From Candidatus Caccoplasma merdavium (GTDB lineage Bacteria > Bacteroidota > Bacteroidia > Bacteroidales > UBA11471): a stretch of 64,000 bases of DNA. Position 1 is the first letter of the stretch, and every line of letters starts with the position of its first letter. The stretch is from NCBI GenBank assembly GCA_018715595.1, contig DVLI01000017.1, positions 120,618 through 184,617 of the forward strand, read 5' to 3'. Below the pieces are notes generated by a model. The model saw only the letters and a program-made list of their open reading frames with translations. It was not told the origin of the DNA and made no database searches. Shown here one piece after another: positions 54,984-63,007 of this stretch. The translations under genes were made by a program, and so were the position numbers.

Positions 54984-55066
54984 TGTAATTTATAATTAAA
55001 AGTGAAAAATAAATTTCATTCTTTATGTATTCGGGTGGTTTTTCCCGCTTTTTTGTTTTCCTGCCG

Positions 55067-55099
55067 CAAAGATAACATAAAGGAAAGGAAAAAATCAAA
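55067..55099 (-). promoter_or_regulatory. Promoter of gdhA
   Basis: Minus-strand TTTG (55099-55096), a 21-nt spacer and TATCTTTG (55074-55067) match the consensus. The leader is about 75 nt. The 371-bp gap between gdhA and aroA holds this, the aroA promoter, and a poly-A/T palindrome near 55130-55147; no gene is seen in it. Confidence 0.75.
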
Positions 55100-55293
55100 T
55101 GTTTTGATAAGAAAATTGACAAATAGCTGCAAAAAAAATTTTTTTCTTACAAAAAGACGTATTTTTATTCCTTTGTTTAGATTTTTGACAACTGTTCCCG
55201 ATGTGGCGCAAGGGTGGGTAGATGGGGCAAAATGAGGTTGGAAGGTGTCGCAAGGGCGTTTCTTGTTATCTTGTGCAATGCAAATGTTTTTCT

Positions 55294-55327
55294 TTTGCAG
55301 CTCTTTCCCGAAAAATCATTACTTTTG
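55294..55327 (+). promoter_or_regulatory. Promoter of the aroA-porW-porX operon
   Basis: TTTG (55294-55297) and TACTTTTG (55320-55327), spacing 22, slightly longer than the usual 19-21. It lies 28 nt ahead of aroA. Confidence 0.55.
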
Positions 55328-55354
55328 CGTATTCGCAACCAGAATGTAGTAAAA

Positions 55355-56584
55355 ATGGCTCTCACTCTTTTCCCGCCCCGCCGCATCGACGGCCGGGTTC
55401 TGCTCCCTTCGTCGAAAAGCATTTGCAACCGGGCGTTGATTTTGAACGCGCTCTCGGGGAGTCCTATGCCCATAGGCAATCTTTCCGACTGTGACGACAC
55501 CCGCGTCATGGTGAGGGCTTTTGAGAGTGATGGCCCCGATTTTGATATTATGGCAGCGGGAACCGCCATGCGGTTTCTCACGGCCTATCTGTCGCAGTGC
55601 ACGGGCGTGTGGACGATAACCGGTTCGGAGCGCATGCGGCACCGCCCCATCAGGCTGCTGGTCGATGCCCTGCGCTCGTTGGGCGCCTGCATCGAATATC
55701 TGGGCGAGGAGGGCTTCCCGCCCTTGCGCATCGAGGGAAAGCCGCTTCGCGGCGGAGACTTGACGTTGAGCGCCGGGGTCAGCTCGCAATATATCTCGGC
55801 GTTGCTCATGATTGCCCCCTATATGCAAGAGGGGCTCTCGCTTACCCTCACCGGGACAATGATTTCGAAACCCTATATTGCCATGACCCTTGCCATGATG
55901 CGCCATTGGGGGGTAGGAAGCCGATGGGAAGGAAATCGCATCGTGGTGGCACCGGGCGCCTACAAGCCCTTGGCTTTCACCGTGGAGTCCGATTGGTCGG
56001 CCGCCTCCTATTGGTATGAAATGGTTTCGCTCACTCCCGGTGCGGTTGTGGAGCTCCCCGGTTTGCAACGCGAAAGCGTGCAGGGCGATGCCCGTGTGGC
56101 CGATTTCTACGCGGCTTTGGGGGTTGATACCGAATTTACGGCCGACGGTGTGCGTTTGCGTCACACCGGGCAAACCACGACGGCACCTTTGTTGTTGGAC
56201 CTTACCGACCAGCCCGATTTGGCCCAGACCCTCGTGGTTACTTGTGCCTTGTTGCAACGGCCATTCCGTTTCACCGGATTGCAATCACTCAAAATAAAGG
56301 AGACCGACCGCATTGCCGCCTTGAAATGCGAACTGGCCAAGCTCGGCTATCCGATTGTCGACAGCGACGATTCGGTCCTTTCCTGGGACGGCCGCCGTGC
56401 CGATGCCGTAGGCCACCCGGCCATCGACACCTATGACGACCACCGCATGGCCATGGCATTTGCCCCGGCAGCCATGTTCTTTCCCGGTCTCGAAATCAGG
56501 AATCCCGAGGTGGTGAGCAAGTCCTATCCGGCATTCTGGGACCATTTGCGTCAGGTAGGTTTCGACGTACGGACACTCAAATGA
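55355..56584 (+). CDS. aroA: 3-phosphoshikimate 1-carboxyvinyltransferase
   Basis: EPSP synthase, 409 residues, sixth step of the shikimate pathway. It has SSKSICNRALILNAL (substrate Lys and Arg), AAGTAMRFLTAYLSQ, GVSSQYISALLMIAPYM, KIKETDRIAALKCEL and DDHRMAMAFA. The start at 55355 (MALTLFPPRRI) gives the family N-terminus. It leads a plus-strand series running to 62.9 kb. Confidence 0.96.
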   Translation: MALTLFPPRRIDGRVLLPSSKSICNRALILNALSGSPMPIGNLSDCDDTRVMVRAFESDGPDFDIMAAGTAMRFLTAYLSQCTGVWTITGSERMRHRPIRLLVDALRSLGACIEYLGEEGFPPLRIEGKPLRGGDLTLSAGVSSQYISALLMIAPYMQEGLSLTLTGTMISKPYIAMTLAMMRHWGVGSRWEGNRIVVAPGAYKPLAFTVESDWSAASYWYEMVSLTPGAVVELPGLQRESVQGDARVADFYAALGVDTEFTADGVRLRHTGQTTTAPLLLDLTDQPDLAQTLVVTCALLQRPFRFTGLQSLKIKETDRIAALKCELAKLGYPIVDSDDSVLSWDGRRADAVGHPAIDTYDDHRMAMAFAPAAMFFPGLEIRNPEVVSKSYPAFWDHLRQVGFDVRTLK

Positions 56585-56594
56585 ATATCTGCCG

Positions 56595-57044
56595 ATGATG
56601 GGACTTGTATATATCACCCTTTCCATACTGCTCCTCGGAGTCGTGTGTTACCTTTATGAACGCAAGCAGCGGAAAAAACGTCCGACGTTGCCCGAACCTG
56701 AGTCGCCCGACCGCCCGTCGGCTCCTGCCTCCGAATGTTGCGGCCGGCACTTGGTGTGTGAGAAAGAGGCCCTGCTGCTCGATGCGAGTCGTGGCATCGT
56801 TTATTACGACGACGAGGAACTCGACCGTTATGCCGGTCGGCCGGCCGATGCTTTCACGCCCGAAGAAACGCGCGAATTTGAAGAGGTCTTTTATACGCTC
56901 CGCCCCGAAGACGTGACCGGTTGGCTGCACAGTTTGCAACGGAGGGGCATAAACCTGCCCGATACGCTCGAAGCCGAAGCGTGGCTCATCGTGCGGGAGC
57001 AGCGCGAACAAAAAGCCTCGGGAGGAAAATCACAAACTCGATAG
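56595..57044 (+). CDS. Membrane-anchored protein of unknown function
   Basis: A 149-residue protein with one N-terminal membrane helix (about 3-21), a basic Lys/Arg stretch (24-30) and a cytosolic part (ASECCGRHLVCEKEALLLDASRGIVYYDDEELDRY, then PEETREFEEVFYTLRPEDV). The CC-x6-C cluster might bind metal. A protein of this type precedes the metal ABC permease in Bacteroidetes. I see no catalytic motif. It lies 10 bp after aroA and 7 bp before the permease. Confidence 0.75.
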   Translation: MMGLVYITLSILLLGVVCYLYERKQRKKRPTLPEPESPDRPSAPASECCGRHLVCEKEALLLDASRGIVYYDDEELDRYAGRPADAFTPEETREFEEVFYTLRPEDVTGWLHSLQRRGINLPDTLEAEAWLIVREQREQKASGGKSQTR

Positions 57045-57051
57045 AACGACG

Positions 57052-57873
57052 ATGACATTCGACATCTTGCAATATGCGTTTCTCCGTCATGCCTTGTGGG
57101 CCGTGTTGCTCATAGGCGTGGCCGGTGGGATTATAGGCACTTATATCGTGACCCGCCGCATGGTCTTTATCACGGGAGGCATCACCCATGCCTCGTTCGG
57201 AGGGCTTGGCATTGGCCTGTATCTCGGCATCAGTCCCACGCTGGGGGCATTGTTGTTTGCCGTGGGGGCCGCGCTCGGGGTGGGGTGGCTCTCCCGCCGC
57301 GGGACGGTGCGCGAAGACTCTGCCATAGCCTCCCTGTGGGCGTTGGGTATGGCGGTGGGCATCATCTGCATCTTCAAGACGCCGGGCTATGCGCCGGGTC
57401 TCAATGAATTCCTTTTCGGCAATATCCTTACGGTGACTTCGGCCGATTTGGCATGGTTTGCCCTTTATACGGCCCTTTTGTTGCTGCTCTTTCTCTTCTT
57501 TTATCGCCCCCTTCTGGCCGTGGCTTTCGATCACGATTTCGCTTCGACGCGGCGGTTGCCCGTACGGCTTATCGACTATGCCATGGTGATTATGGTCTCG
57601 CTCTGTGTGGTTCTGACCATTCGTCTGGTGGGCATCATGTTGCTGCTTTCGATGCTCACCATTCCGCAGATGACGGTCGAGCTTTTTACCCGTCGTTACC
57701 GCACCATCATGCTCGCCTCGGGCCTTCTTACCGTTGTGGGCGGGGTCGTGGGCCTGTGGTTGGCCTACGTCCTTGATGTGCCGGCCGGAGCCTGCATCGT
57801 GTTCTTCCTGATAGCCCTCTATGCGGTCACCCGTTTGGGACGCTCGCTGATCCTGCATTTCCAACGGCGATAA
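57052..57873 (+). CDS. Metal ABC transporter permease (ZnuB/MntB-like)
   Basis: A 273-residue ABC-3 family permease with about eight membrane helices. The opening (GVAGGIIGTYIVTRRMVFITGGITHASFGGLGIG) is the family's coupling-site region, and the VLTIRLVGIMLLLSMLTIPQ segment is the conserved central loop. It moves zinc, manganese or iron across the inner membrane. No ATPase or binding protein gene is nearby, so partners must be elsewhere. Confidence 0.88.
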   Translation: MTFDILQYAFLRHALWAVLLIGVAGGIIGTYIVTRRMVFITGGITHASFGGLGIGLYLGISPTLGALLFAVGAALGVGWLSRRGTVREDSAIASLWALGMAVGIICIFKTPGYAPGLNEFLFGNILTVTSADLAWFALYTALLLLLFLFFYRPLLAVAFDHDFASTRRLPVRLIDYAMVIMVSLCVVLTIRLVGIMLLLSMLTIPQMTVELFTRRYRTIMLASGLLTVVGGVVGLWLAYVLDVPAGACIVFFLIALYAVTRLGRSLILHFQRR

Positions 57874-57922
57874 ATGGCTTGTCGAAGCAATAAAATGGTC
57901 GATTTGCAGTTATAGTATTAAG

Positions 57923-60721
57923 ATGAAATCGGGCTGCGTTTTCAATCTTCGGCTTTTTTTTCAGCACATGGGAATCGGACTGTTCCTCGTGCTGTCGCTT
58001 GCGTCGTGTTCGACACAGAAAAACACGCGCGCCAATCGCTTTTATCATGCCTTTACCACCCGCTACAACGTTTACTTCAACGGCATCACCAGTTTTGAGG
58101 AACAACTCGATGCGATGCAGACCGGTTATGAAGATAATTTCACCCATCTCTTGCACATGCACCCGGTCTCGGCCTATGGCGTCCCCACCGACCCACAGCC
58201 CAAGGGCGATTTTTCGAGGGCTTTGGAGAAGAGTCAAAAGGCCATACGGCAACATTCCATGCAGAAGCCTCCGAAACGTGACCGGAAGAAGATGAACAAT
58301 CCCGCTTATCGGGAGTATGTCAAGCGGGGCGAGTTCAATCCGTTTATACACAACGCCTGGGTGTTGATGGGAAAATCGCAATTCTATCAAGGCGATTTCC
58401 TGGGGGCGCTGGCCACCTTTATCTACATCACCCGGCACTTTCCCTGGAACAGTGAGTTGATGGCCGATGCCCGCATCTGGACGGCCCGTTGTTATCTCGA
58501 ACTCGGTTGGCTCTACGAGGCCGAAGACGCTTTGCTCAAAGTATCGAAGGAATATACCCTCACCGGCGACGCCAAGCAGTGGTATGCCACCGTGTATGCC
58601 GACTATCTGATACGCACCGGTGCCTATGCCGAAGCCATACCTTATCTCAAAGAGGCTCTCGGCATGGCCGACGGGCATAGCCAAAAAATACGCATGACCT
58701 TCCTCTTGGCCCAGTTGCAAGCCAAGACCGGCGACAAGGCCGGGGCTTATCGCTCCTATCAGTCGGTCATCAAGATGAACCCGACTTTCCGCACCGAGAT
58801 GAATGCCCGCATCAACCAGACCGAGGTCTTTACCGGCAGCGACATGTCGAAAATCGAGAAACGTCTCCGGCGCTTGGCCCGTAATTATAAAAATCGCGAT
58901 TACCTCGACCAAATCTATTACGCCTTGGGTAACCTTTACCTCTCGCGCGGCGACACGGCCAAGGCCATCGAGAACTATGTGACGGCGGCCGAGAAAAGTA
59001 CGCGGCGGGGCGTGGAGCTGGCCATCAGCCAACTGACGCTCGGTGGCATCTATTTCGACCGGCGGGAATACACCAAGGCGCAACCCTGTTATGCCGAAGC
59101 CCTGCCGTTGGTCGATGAGAGCTATCCCGATTATGAAAATCTCATGCGGCGGTCGACCGTGCTCGATGAGCTTTCGGTCTATGCCGGGAACGTAGAGCTG
59201 CAAGACAGTTTGCAGCGGGTGGCCGCCATGCCCGAAGAGGAACGCAACCGACACATACAGAAGATTATCGACGACCTCATTGCCGCCGAAGAACAGGCCG
59301 CCGAGGAGGCGCGGCGGGCTGCGCTCCTGGCCGAGCAGGAGGCCAACGCTCCGCAACTCGACCAGATACAGCAGGTCACGACGCCCACCATGCCCGGCGG
59401 AAGCACGTCGTGGTATTTCTACAACACCTCCCTGATTACGGCCGGTAAATCGGAGTTCCAGCGCAAATGGGGACGCCGCAAGCTCGAAGACGACTGGCGG
59501 CGCAGCAACAAGGCATCGTTTTCCCAAGCCGATATTACCGAGGGCGCGGACGACGAATATGCTTCCGACGACGGTACCCTCGTCGATGAGGAGGCTGCCG
59601 CCGAGGCCGATACCTCCTCTTATAGCAACGACCCGAAAGATCCCCGCTTTTACCTTCAACAACTGCCCTTTACCGAGGAGGCGATTACCGCCTCGAACGA
59701 GATTATCGCCGACGGCCTCTTCAACATGGCCATGATACTCAAAGACCGCCTCGAAGACATGGAGGCCGCCATGGCCAACTTCGATGAGCTCGACCGGCGT
59801 TTCCCCGACAATGATTATCGCCTCGAAGCCTATTACAACTGCTATCTGATAGGCATGCGCATCGGCGACGAGGCCATGGCCGAACGGTACAAGCAACGTA
59901 TTTTGGCCGATTTCCCCGATAGCAAATATGCCGTGGCGCTGGCCGACCCCAATTATCTCGACAACCTGCGTCGCATGGATTTGGTGCAGGATTCGCTTTA
60001 CATGGCGGCCTACGATGCCTATTTGGGCGGAGAGAACACTCGCGTGCATGCCTTGTATGACTACACCCGCACGACCTATCCGCTCTCGAAGTTGATACCC
60101 AAGTTCATGCTCATCGATGCGCTCTCTTATGTCAATGAGGGAAACATCGATGCCTTCAAGACCGGCCTGAAAGCCTTGCTCGATGCCTATCCCTCCGAAG
60201 ATGTGAGCACCTTGGCCTCGGATATGCTCAAAGGCGTGGCACAGGGACGCGAGGTCGTTTCGGGAGCTGCCCGCAGCGATATATGGAGCGTGCGCCTGGG
60301 ACAGACCGGCGAAGACGGTGAAGCCTTGGCCGATACCACGCGCCAAGAGGCTCCGTTTGTGGCCGACCCCGACGTCCCCCACCTCTTGGTGCTGGTCTAT
60401 CCCACCGGAAGCATCGAGGCCAACCTGTTGCTTTTCAATATTGCCAAATACAACTTCGCACACTTCATTATTCGCGATTTCGACCTCGAAATAATGAGCT
60501 TTAACGAAATAAGTATGTTAGTTGTCAAAGGTTTTTATACCTTTGACGAAGTGTCGCAATATCGTCGCATGTTGAGCGCCCCCGACGGTGTACCGATGCC
60601 CGAGGGCGTGCGGCCGGTGATGATAAGCGAGCAGAATTTCAGATTGCTTGTCGAGGGACATTCCTTTGAGGAGTATTTCGAGTTTGTTGAAGAAAATCAA
60701 ATCTTGCAATATGAAGAGTGA
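57923..60721 (+). CDS. porW: T9SS component PorW/SprE, TPR lipoprotein
   Basis: A 932-residue lipoprotein (lipobox SLASC, Cys29) with many TPR-like helix pairs (about 60-430). An Ala/Glu-rich stretch (about 440-560), more TPRs and a C-terminal domain (about 810-932: HLLVLVYPTG, NLLLFNIAKYN, LVVKGFYTFDEVSQY) follow. PorW of Porphyromonas and SprE of Flavobacterium have this layout and stabilise the T9SS complex. Direct linkage to porX strongly supports the call. The stop overlaps the porX start by 11 nt. Confidence 0.85.
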   Translation: MKSGCVFNLRLFFQHMGIGLFLVLSLASCSTQKNTRANRFYHAFTTRYNVYFNGITSFEEQLDAMQTGYEDNFTHLLHMHPVSAYGVPTDPQPKGDFSRALEKSQKAIRQHSMQKPPKRDRKKMNNPAYREYVKRGEFNPFIHNAWVLMGKSQFYQGDFLGALATFIYITRHFPWNSELMADARIWTARCYLELGWLYEAEDALLKVSKEYTLTGDAKQWYATVYADYLIRTGAYAEAIPYLKEALGMADGHSQKIRMTFLLAQLQAKTGDKAGAYRSYQSVIKMNPTFRTEMNARINQTEVFTGSDMSKIEKRLRRLARNYKNRDYLDQIYYALGNLYLSRGDTAKAIENYVTAAEKSTRRGVELAISQLTLGGIYFDRREYTKAQPCYAEALPLVDESYPDYENLMRRSTVLDELSVYAGNVELQDSLQRVAAMPEEERNRHIQKIIDDLIAAEEQAAEEARRAALLAEQEANAPQLDQIQQVTTPTMPGGSTSWYFYNTSLITAGKSEFQRKWGRRKLEDDWRRSNKASFSQADITEGADDEYASDDGTLVDEEAAAEADTSSYSNDPKDPRFYLQQLPFTEEAITASNEIIADGLFNMAMILKDRLEDMEAAMANFDELDRRFPDNDYRLEAYYNCYLIGMRIGDEAMAERYKQRILADFPDSKYAVALADPNYLDNLRRMDLVQDSLYMAAYDAYLGGENTRVHALYDYTRTTYPLSKLIPKFMLIDALSYVNEGNIDAFKTGLKALLDAYPSEDVSTLASDMLKGVAQGREVVSGAARSDIWSVRLGQTGEDGEALADTTRQEAPFVADPDVPHLLVLVYPTGSIEANLLLFNIAKYNFAHFIIRDFDLEIMSFNEISMLVVKGFYTFDEVSQYRRMLSAPDGVPMPEGVRPVMISEQNFRLLVEGHSFEEYFEFVEENQILQYEE

Positions 60722-62255
60722 AACCCTGCTTTGGGCCGATGACGAGGTCGATTTGCTGAAACCCCATATTCTTTTCCTCCGTCAGAAGGGATATGAAGTC
60801 GTCACCGTGAATAACGGTCTCGACGCCCTCGACCGGGTGAAGAAGGAGCACTTCGACCTGATAATCCTCGACGAGAACATGCCGGGGCTGAGCGGGCTCG
60901 AAACGCTCACCCGCATGAAGGAGGTGGCTCCCCATGTCCCGGTCATCATGATTACCAAGAGTGAGGAGGAGGACATCATGAATCAGGCCATCGGCAACAA
61001 GATTGCCGATTATCTCATCAAGCCCGTCAATCCCAACCAGATTTGGCTGTCGATAAAGAAAAATCTTTATGGTCGCGAAATCATCTCCGAAGAGACGTCG
61101 AGCGGTTACCAGCAGGAGTTTTCCCGCATCAGCATGCAGATAAACGGTTCACTCTCGTGGAACGACTGGTATGACGTGTACCGCAAACTGGTCTTTTGGG
61201 AACTCGAACTCGAACAGACCGGCGGACATCTCAAAGAGATGCTGCTCATGCAGAAAAACGATGCCAACTCGGCCTTTGCCAAATATGTCAAGCGCAACTA
61301 CGAGAAATGGCTCTCGGGCGAGGAACACCCGCTGATGAGCCATGAGCTCTTCAAGCAGCGGGTCTTCCCGTTGCTCGATAACGGAGAGAAGGTCTTTGTC
61401 GTGCTCATCGACAACTTCCGCCTCGACCAGTGGCGGGTGTTGCGCCCCTTGTTATCGGACTATTTCATGATGGAGGAGGAGCTCTATTTCAGTATTCTCC
61501 CCACGGCCACGCAATATGCCCGCAATGCGATTTTCTCGGGATTGCTCCCCGATAAAATCGCTTCGCTCTTTCCCGACCTTTGGGTCGACGAAGATTCGGA
61601 AGAGGGCAAGAACCTCAACGAGGCGCCTCTCATAGGCACGTTGCTCGACCGTTACCGCAAGCGTTATACCTATTCCTATAATAAAATCAACGACTCTTCT
61701 TTTGGCGAAAAACTCTTGCGCGACTTTGCCCATTTCGACCGGTACGACCTCAATGTGTGCGTGCTCAATTTCATCGACATGCTTTCGCATGCCCGCACCG
61801 ATTCGAAGATGATACGCGAGCTGGCCGGCACCGATGCGGCCTATCGGTCGCTCACCGAGTCGTGGTTCCGGCATTCTCCCGCATTGGAGATTTTCAAGAA
61901 AATCGCCGAGAAGGGCTACAAGGTGATTCTCACCACCGACCACGGTACCATCTCGGTCGACAATGCGGTGAAGGTCGTTTCGGACCGCAACACCAATACC
62001 AATCTGCGCTACAAGGTGGGAAAGAACATGACCTATAATCCCAAGCAAGTGTATGAAATAAAGGCTCCCGCACGGTTCGGGTTGCCCTCGCCCAACGTCA
62101 GTTCGGCCTACATCTTTGCCACCAATCACGATTTCTTTGCTTATCCCAATAATTATAACTACTATGTGAGCTATTACAAAGACACTTTCCAGCACGGAGG
62201 CATCTCCATGGAGGAGATGATGGTGCCGCTTGTTACGCTCACACCCAAAAAATAA
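60711..62255 (+). CDS. porX: PorX: response regulator with PglZ phosphatase-like domain
   Basis: A 514-residue regulator of T9SS. The receiver domain (about 1-120) has acidic Asp10-Asp11, phospho-acceptor Asp54 in ILDENMPG, Thr82 and Lys104 in IKP. The PglZ domain (about 205-510) belongs to the alkaline phosphatase superfamily, with Asp234, a Thr in [11 protein letters not shown] (about 265-267), Asp355, His359 and Asp409-His410 as likely metal ligands. In P. gingivalis PorX acts with the sensor PorY and the sigma factor SigP. The start at 60711 lies inside the end of porW. Confidence 0.92.
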   Translation: MKSETLLWADDEVDLLKPHILFLRQKGYEVVTVNNGLDALDRVKKEHFDLIILDENMPGLSGLETLTRMKEVAPHVPVIMITKSEEEDIMNQAIGNKIADYLIKPVNPNQIWLSIKKNLYGREIISEETSSGYQQEFSRISMQINGSLSWNDWYDVYRKLVFWELELEQTGGHLKEMLLMQKNDANSAFAKYVKRNYEKWLSGEEHPLMSHELFKQRVFPLLDNGEKVFVVLIDNFRLDQWRVLRPLLSDYFMMEEELYFSILPTATQYARNAIFSGLLPDKIASLFPDLWVDEDSEEGKNLNEAPLIGTLLDRYRKRYTYSYNKINDSSFGEKLLRDFAHFDRYDLNVCVLNFIDMLSHARTDSKMIRELAGTDAAYRSLTESWFRHSPALEIFKKIAEKGYKVILTTDHGTISVDNAVKVVSDRNTNTNLRYKVGKNMTYNPKQVYEIKAPARFGLPSPNVSSAYIFATNHDFFAYPNNYNYYVSYYKDTFQHGGISMEEMMVPLVTLTPKK

Positions 62256-62262
62256 GTCAATC

Positions 62263-62688
62263 ATGGCACAATTTACCATACACCATCTCGATGAGATACG
62301 TCAGGTTGCCCGCGCCTTTATCGACGCGATGGGCGATAGTACCGTTTTTGCCTTCCGCGGGACGATGGGTGCCGGAAAGACGACGTTCATCAAGGCCCTC
62401 TGCGAAGAACTCGGTGTCGACGATGTCATCAACAGTCCCACGTTTGCCATCATCAATGAGTATGGTCCCACGACCGACGGACGTTCGATTTATCATTTCG
62501 ATTTTTATCGCATCAACAAACCCGAGGAGGCATTCGATTTCGGGTATGAAGATTACATTTACAGCGACGCCCTCTGCTTCATCGAGTGGCCCGAGAAAAT
62601 CGAGGAGCTTCTGCCGCCCGACACTGTCGATGTCTACATCGAGGAGCAGCCCGACGGGTCGAGACGCGTCACGATGATTCAGTCTTAG
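62263..62688 (+). CDS. tsaE: tRNA threonylcarbamoyladenosine biosynthesis ATPase TsaE
   Basis: A 141-residue P-loop protein with [12 protein letters not shown] (Walker A), [10 protein letters not shown] and HFDFYRI, all diagnostic. TsaE drives the t6A-synthesis cycle with TsaB and TsaD; tsaD is at 12.2 kb. The start at 62263 lies 7 bp after porX, so the two are likely co-transcribed. Confidence 0.96.
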   Translation: MAQFTIHHLDEIRQVARAFIDAMGDSTVFAFRGTMGAGKTTFIKALCEELGVDDVINSPTFAIINEYGPTTDGRSIYHFDFYRINKPEEAFDFGYEDYIYSDALCFIEWPEKIEELLPPDTVDVYIEEQPDGSRRVTMIQS

Positions 62689-62704
62689 AAAATCAGTCCG
62701 CCCT

Positions 62705-62932
62705 ATGCCGTTGCGAGTGGCCACCTATATCGTCTTTTTCCTGTTTCTCCTCTCCGGAACCCTTTCGGTGGGGGCGGCGGTGTGCCGGTGGCGCTGGTTT
62801 TTCGAGACGCAGAACAGCCGCCTGATGATTCGTTTCTTTGGCCGGCGCGGCGCGCGCATTTTTTACCTGTTCCTGGGTATTTTTGTTTGGGCTATGGCCT
62901 ATGTGATTTATCGGGACCATGACCTGTTCTGA
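62705..62932 (+). CDS. Imm17-like small membrane protein
   Basis: A 75-residue protein with two membrane helices (about 5-26 and 52-68). Between them, WRWFFETQNSRLMIRFFGRRGARIFY matches the core pattern of the Imm17 family (WxWFF ... GRxGARIFY). Imm17 members are predicted immunity proteins of polymorphic toxin systems, but no toxin gene is here. A small homologue after tsaE looks like a fixed core gene, so a different role is possible. Confidence 0.65.
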   Translation: MPLRVATYIVFFLFLLSGTLSVGAAVCRWRWFFETQNSRLMIRFFGRRGARIFYLFLGIFVWAMAYVIYRDHDLF

Positions 62933-62954
62933 CAACTTCGTCGCTTGATTTTAC

Positions 62955-62992
62955 GACAAGAGCGGCCGCCCGATAAGGCGGCCGCTCTTGTC
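62955..62992. terminator. Bidirectional terminator
   Basis: A 16-bp perfect stem GACAAGAGCGGCCGCC with a 6-nt loop sits between the converging Imm17-like and MBG-protein genes. It lacks a long T-run, so it may work partly as a stable block. Confidence 0.75.
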
Positions 62993-63007
62993 ATATGGGG
63001 AGGAGGG

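Noticed and set aside
55130..55147. A/T palindrome between gdhA and aroA
   Set aside because: A run of A followed by a run of T is common in AT-rich intergenic DNA and has no loop. It is not a supported terminator.
57827..60463. Open frame of 878 codons on the minus strand
   Set aside because: It is antisense to porW, which has a lipobox, TPRs and a family match. The antisense product is low-complexity Gly/Ile/Val-rich.
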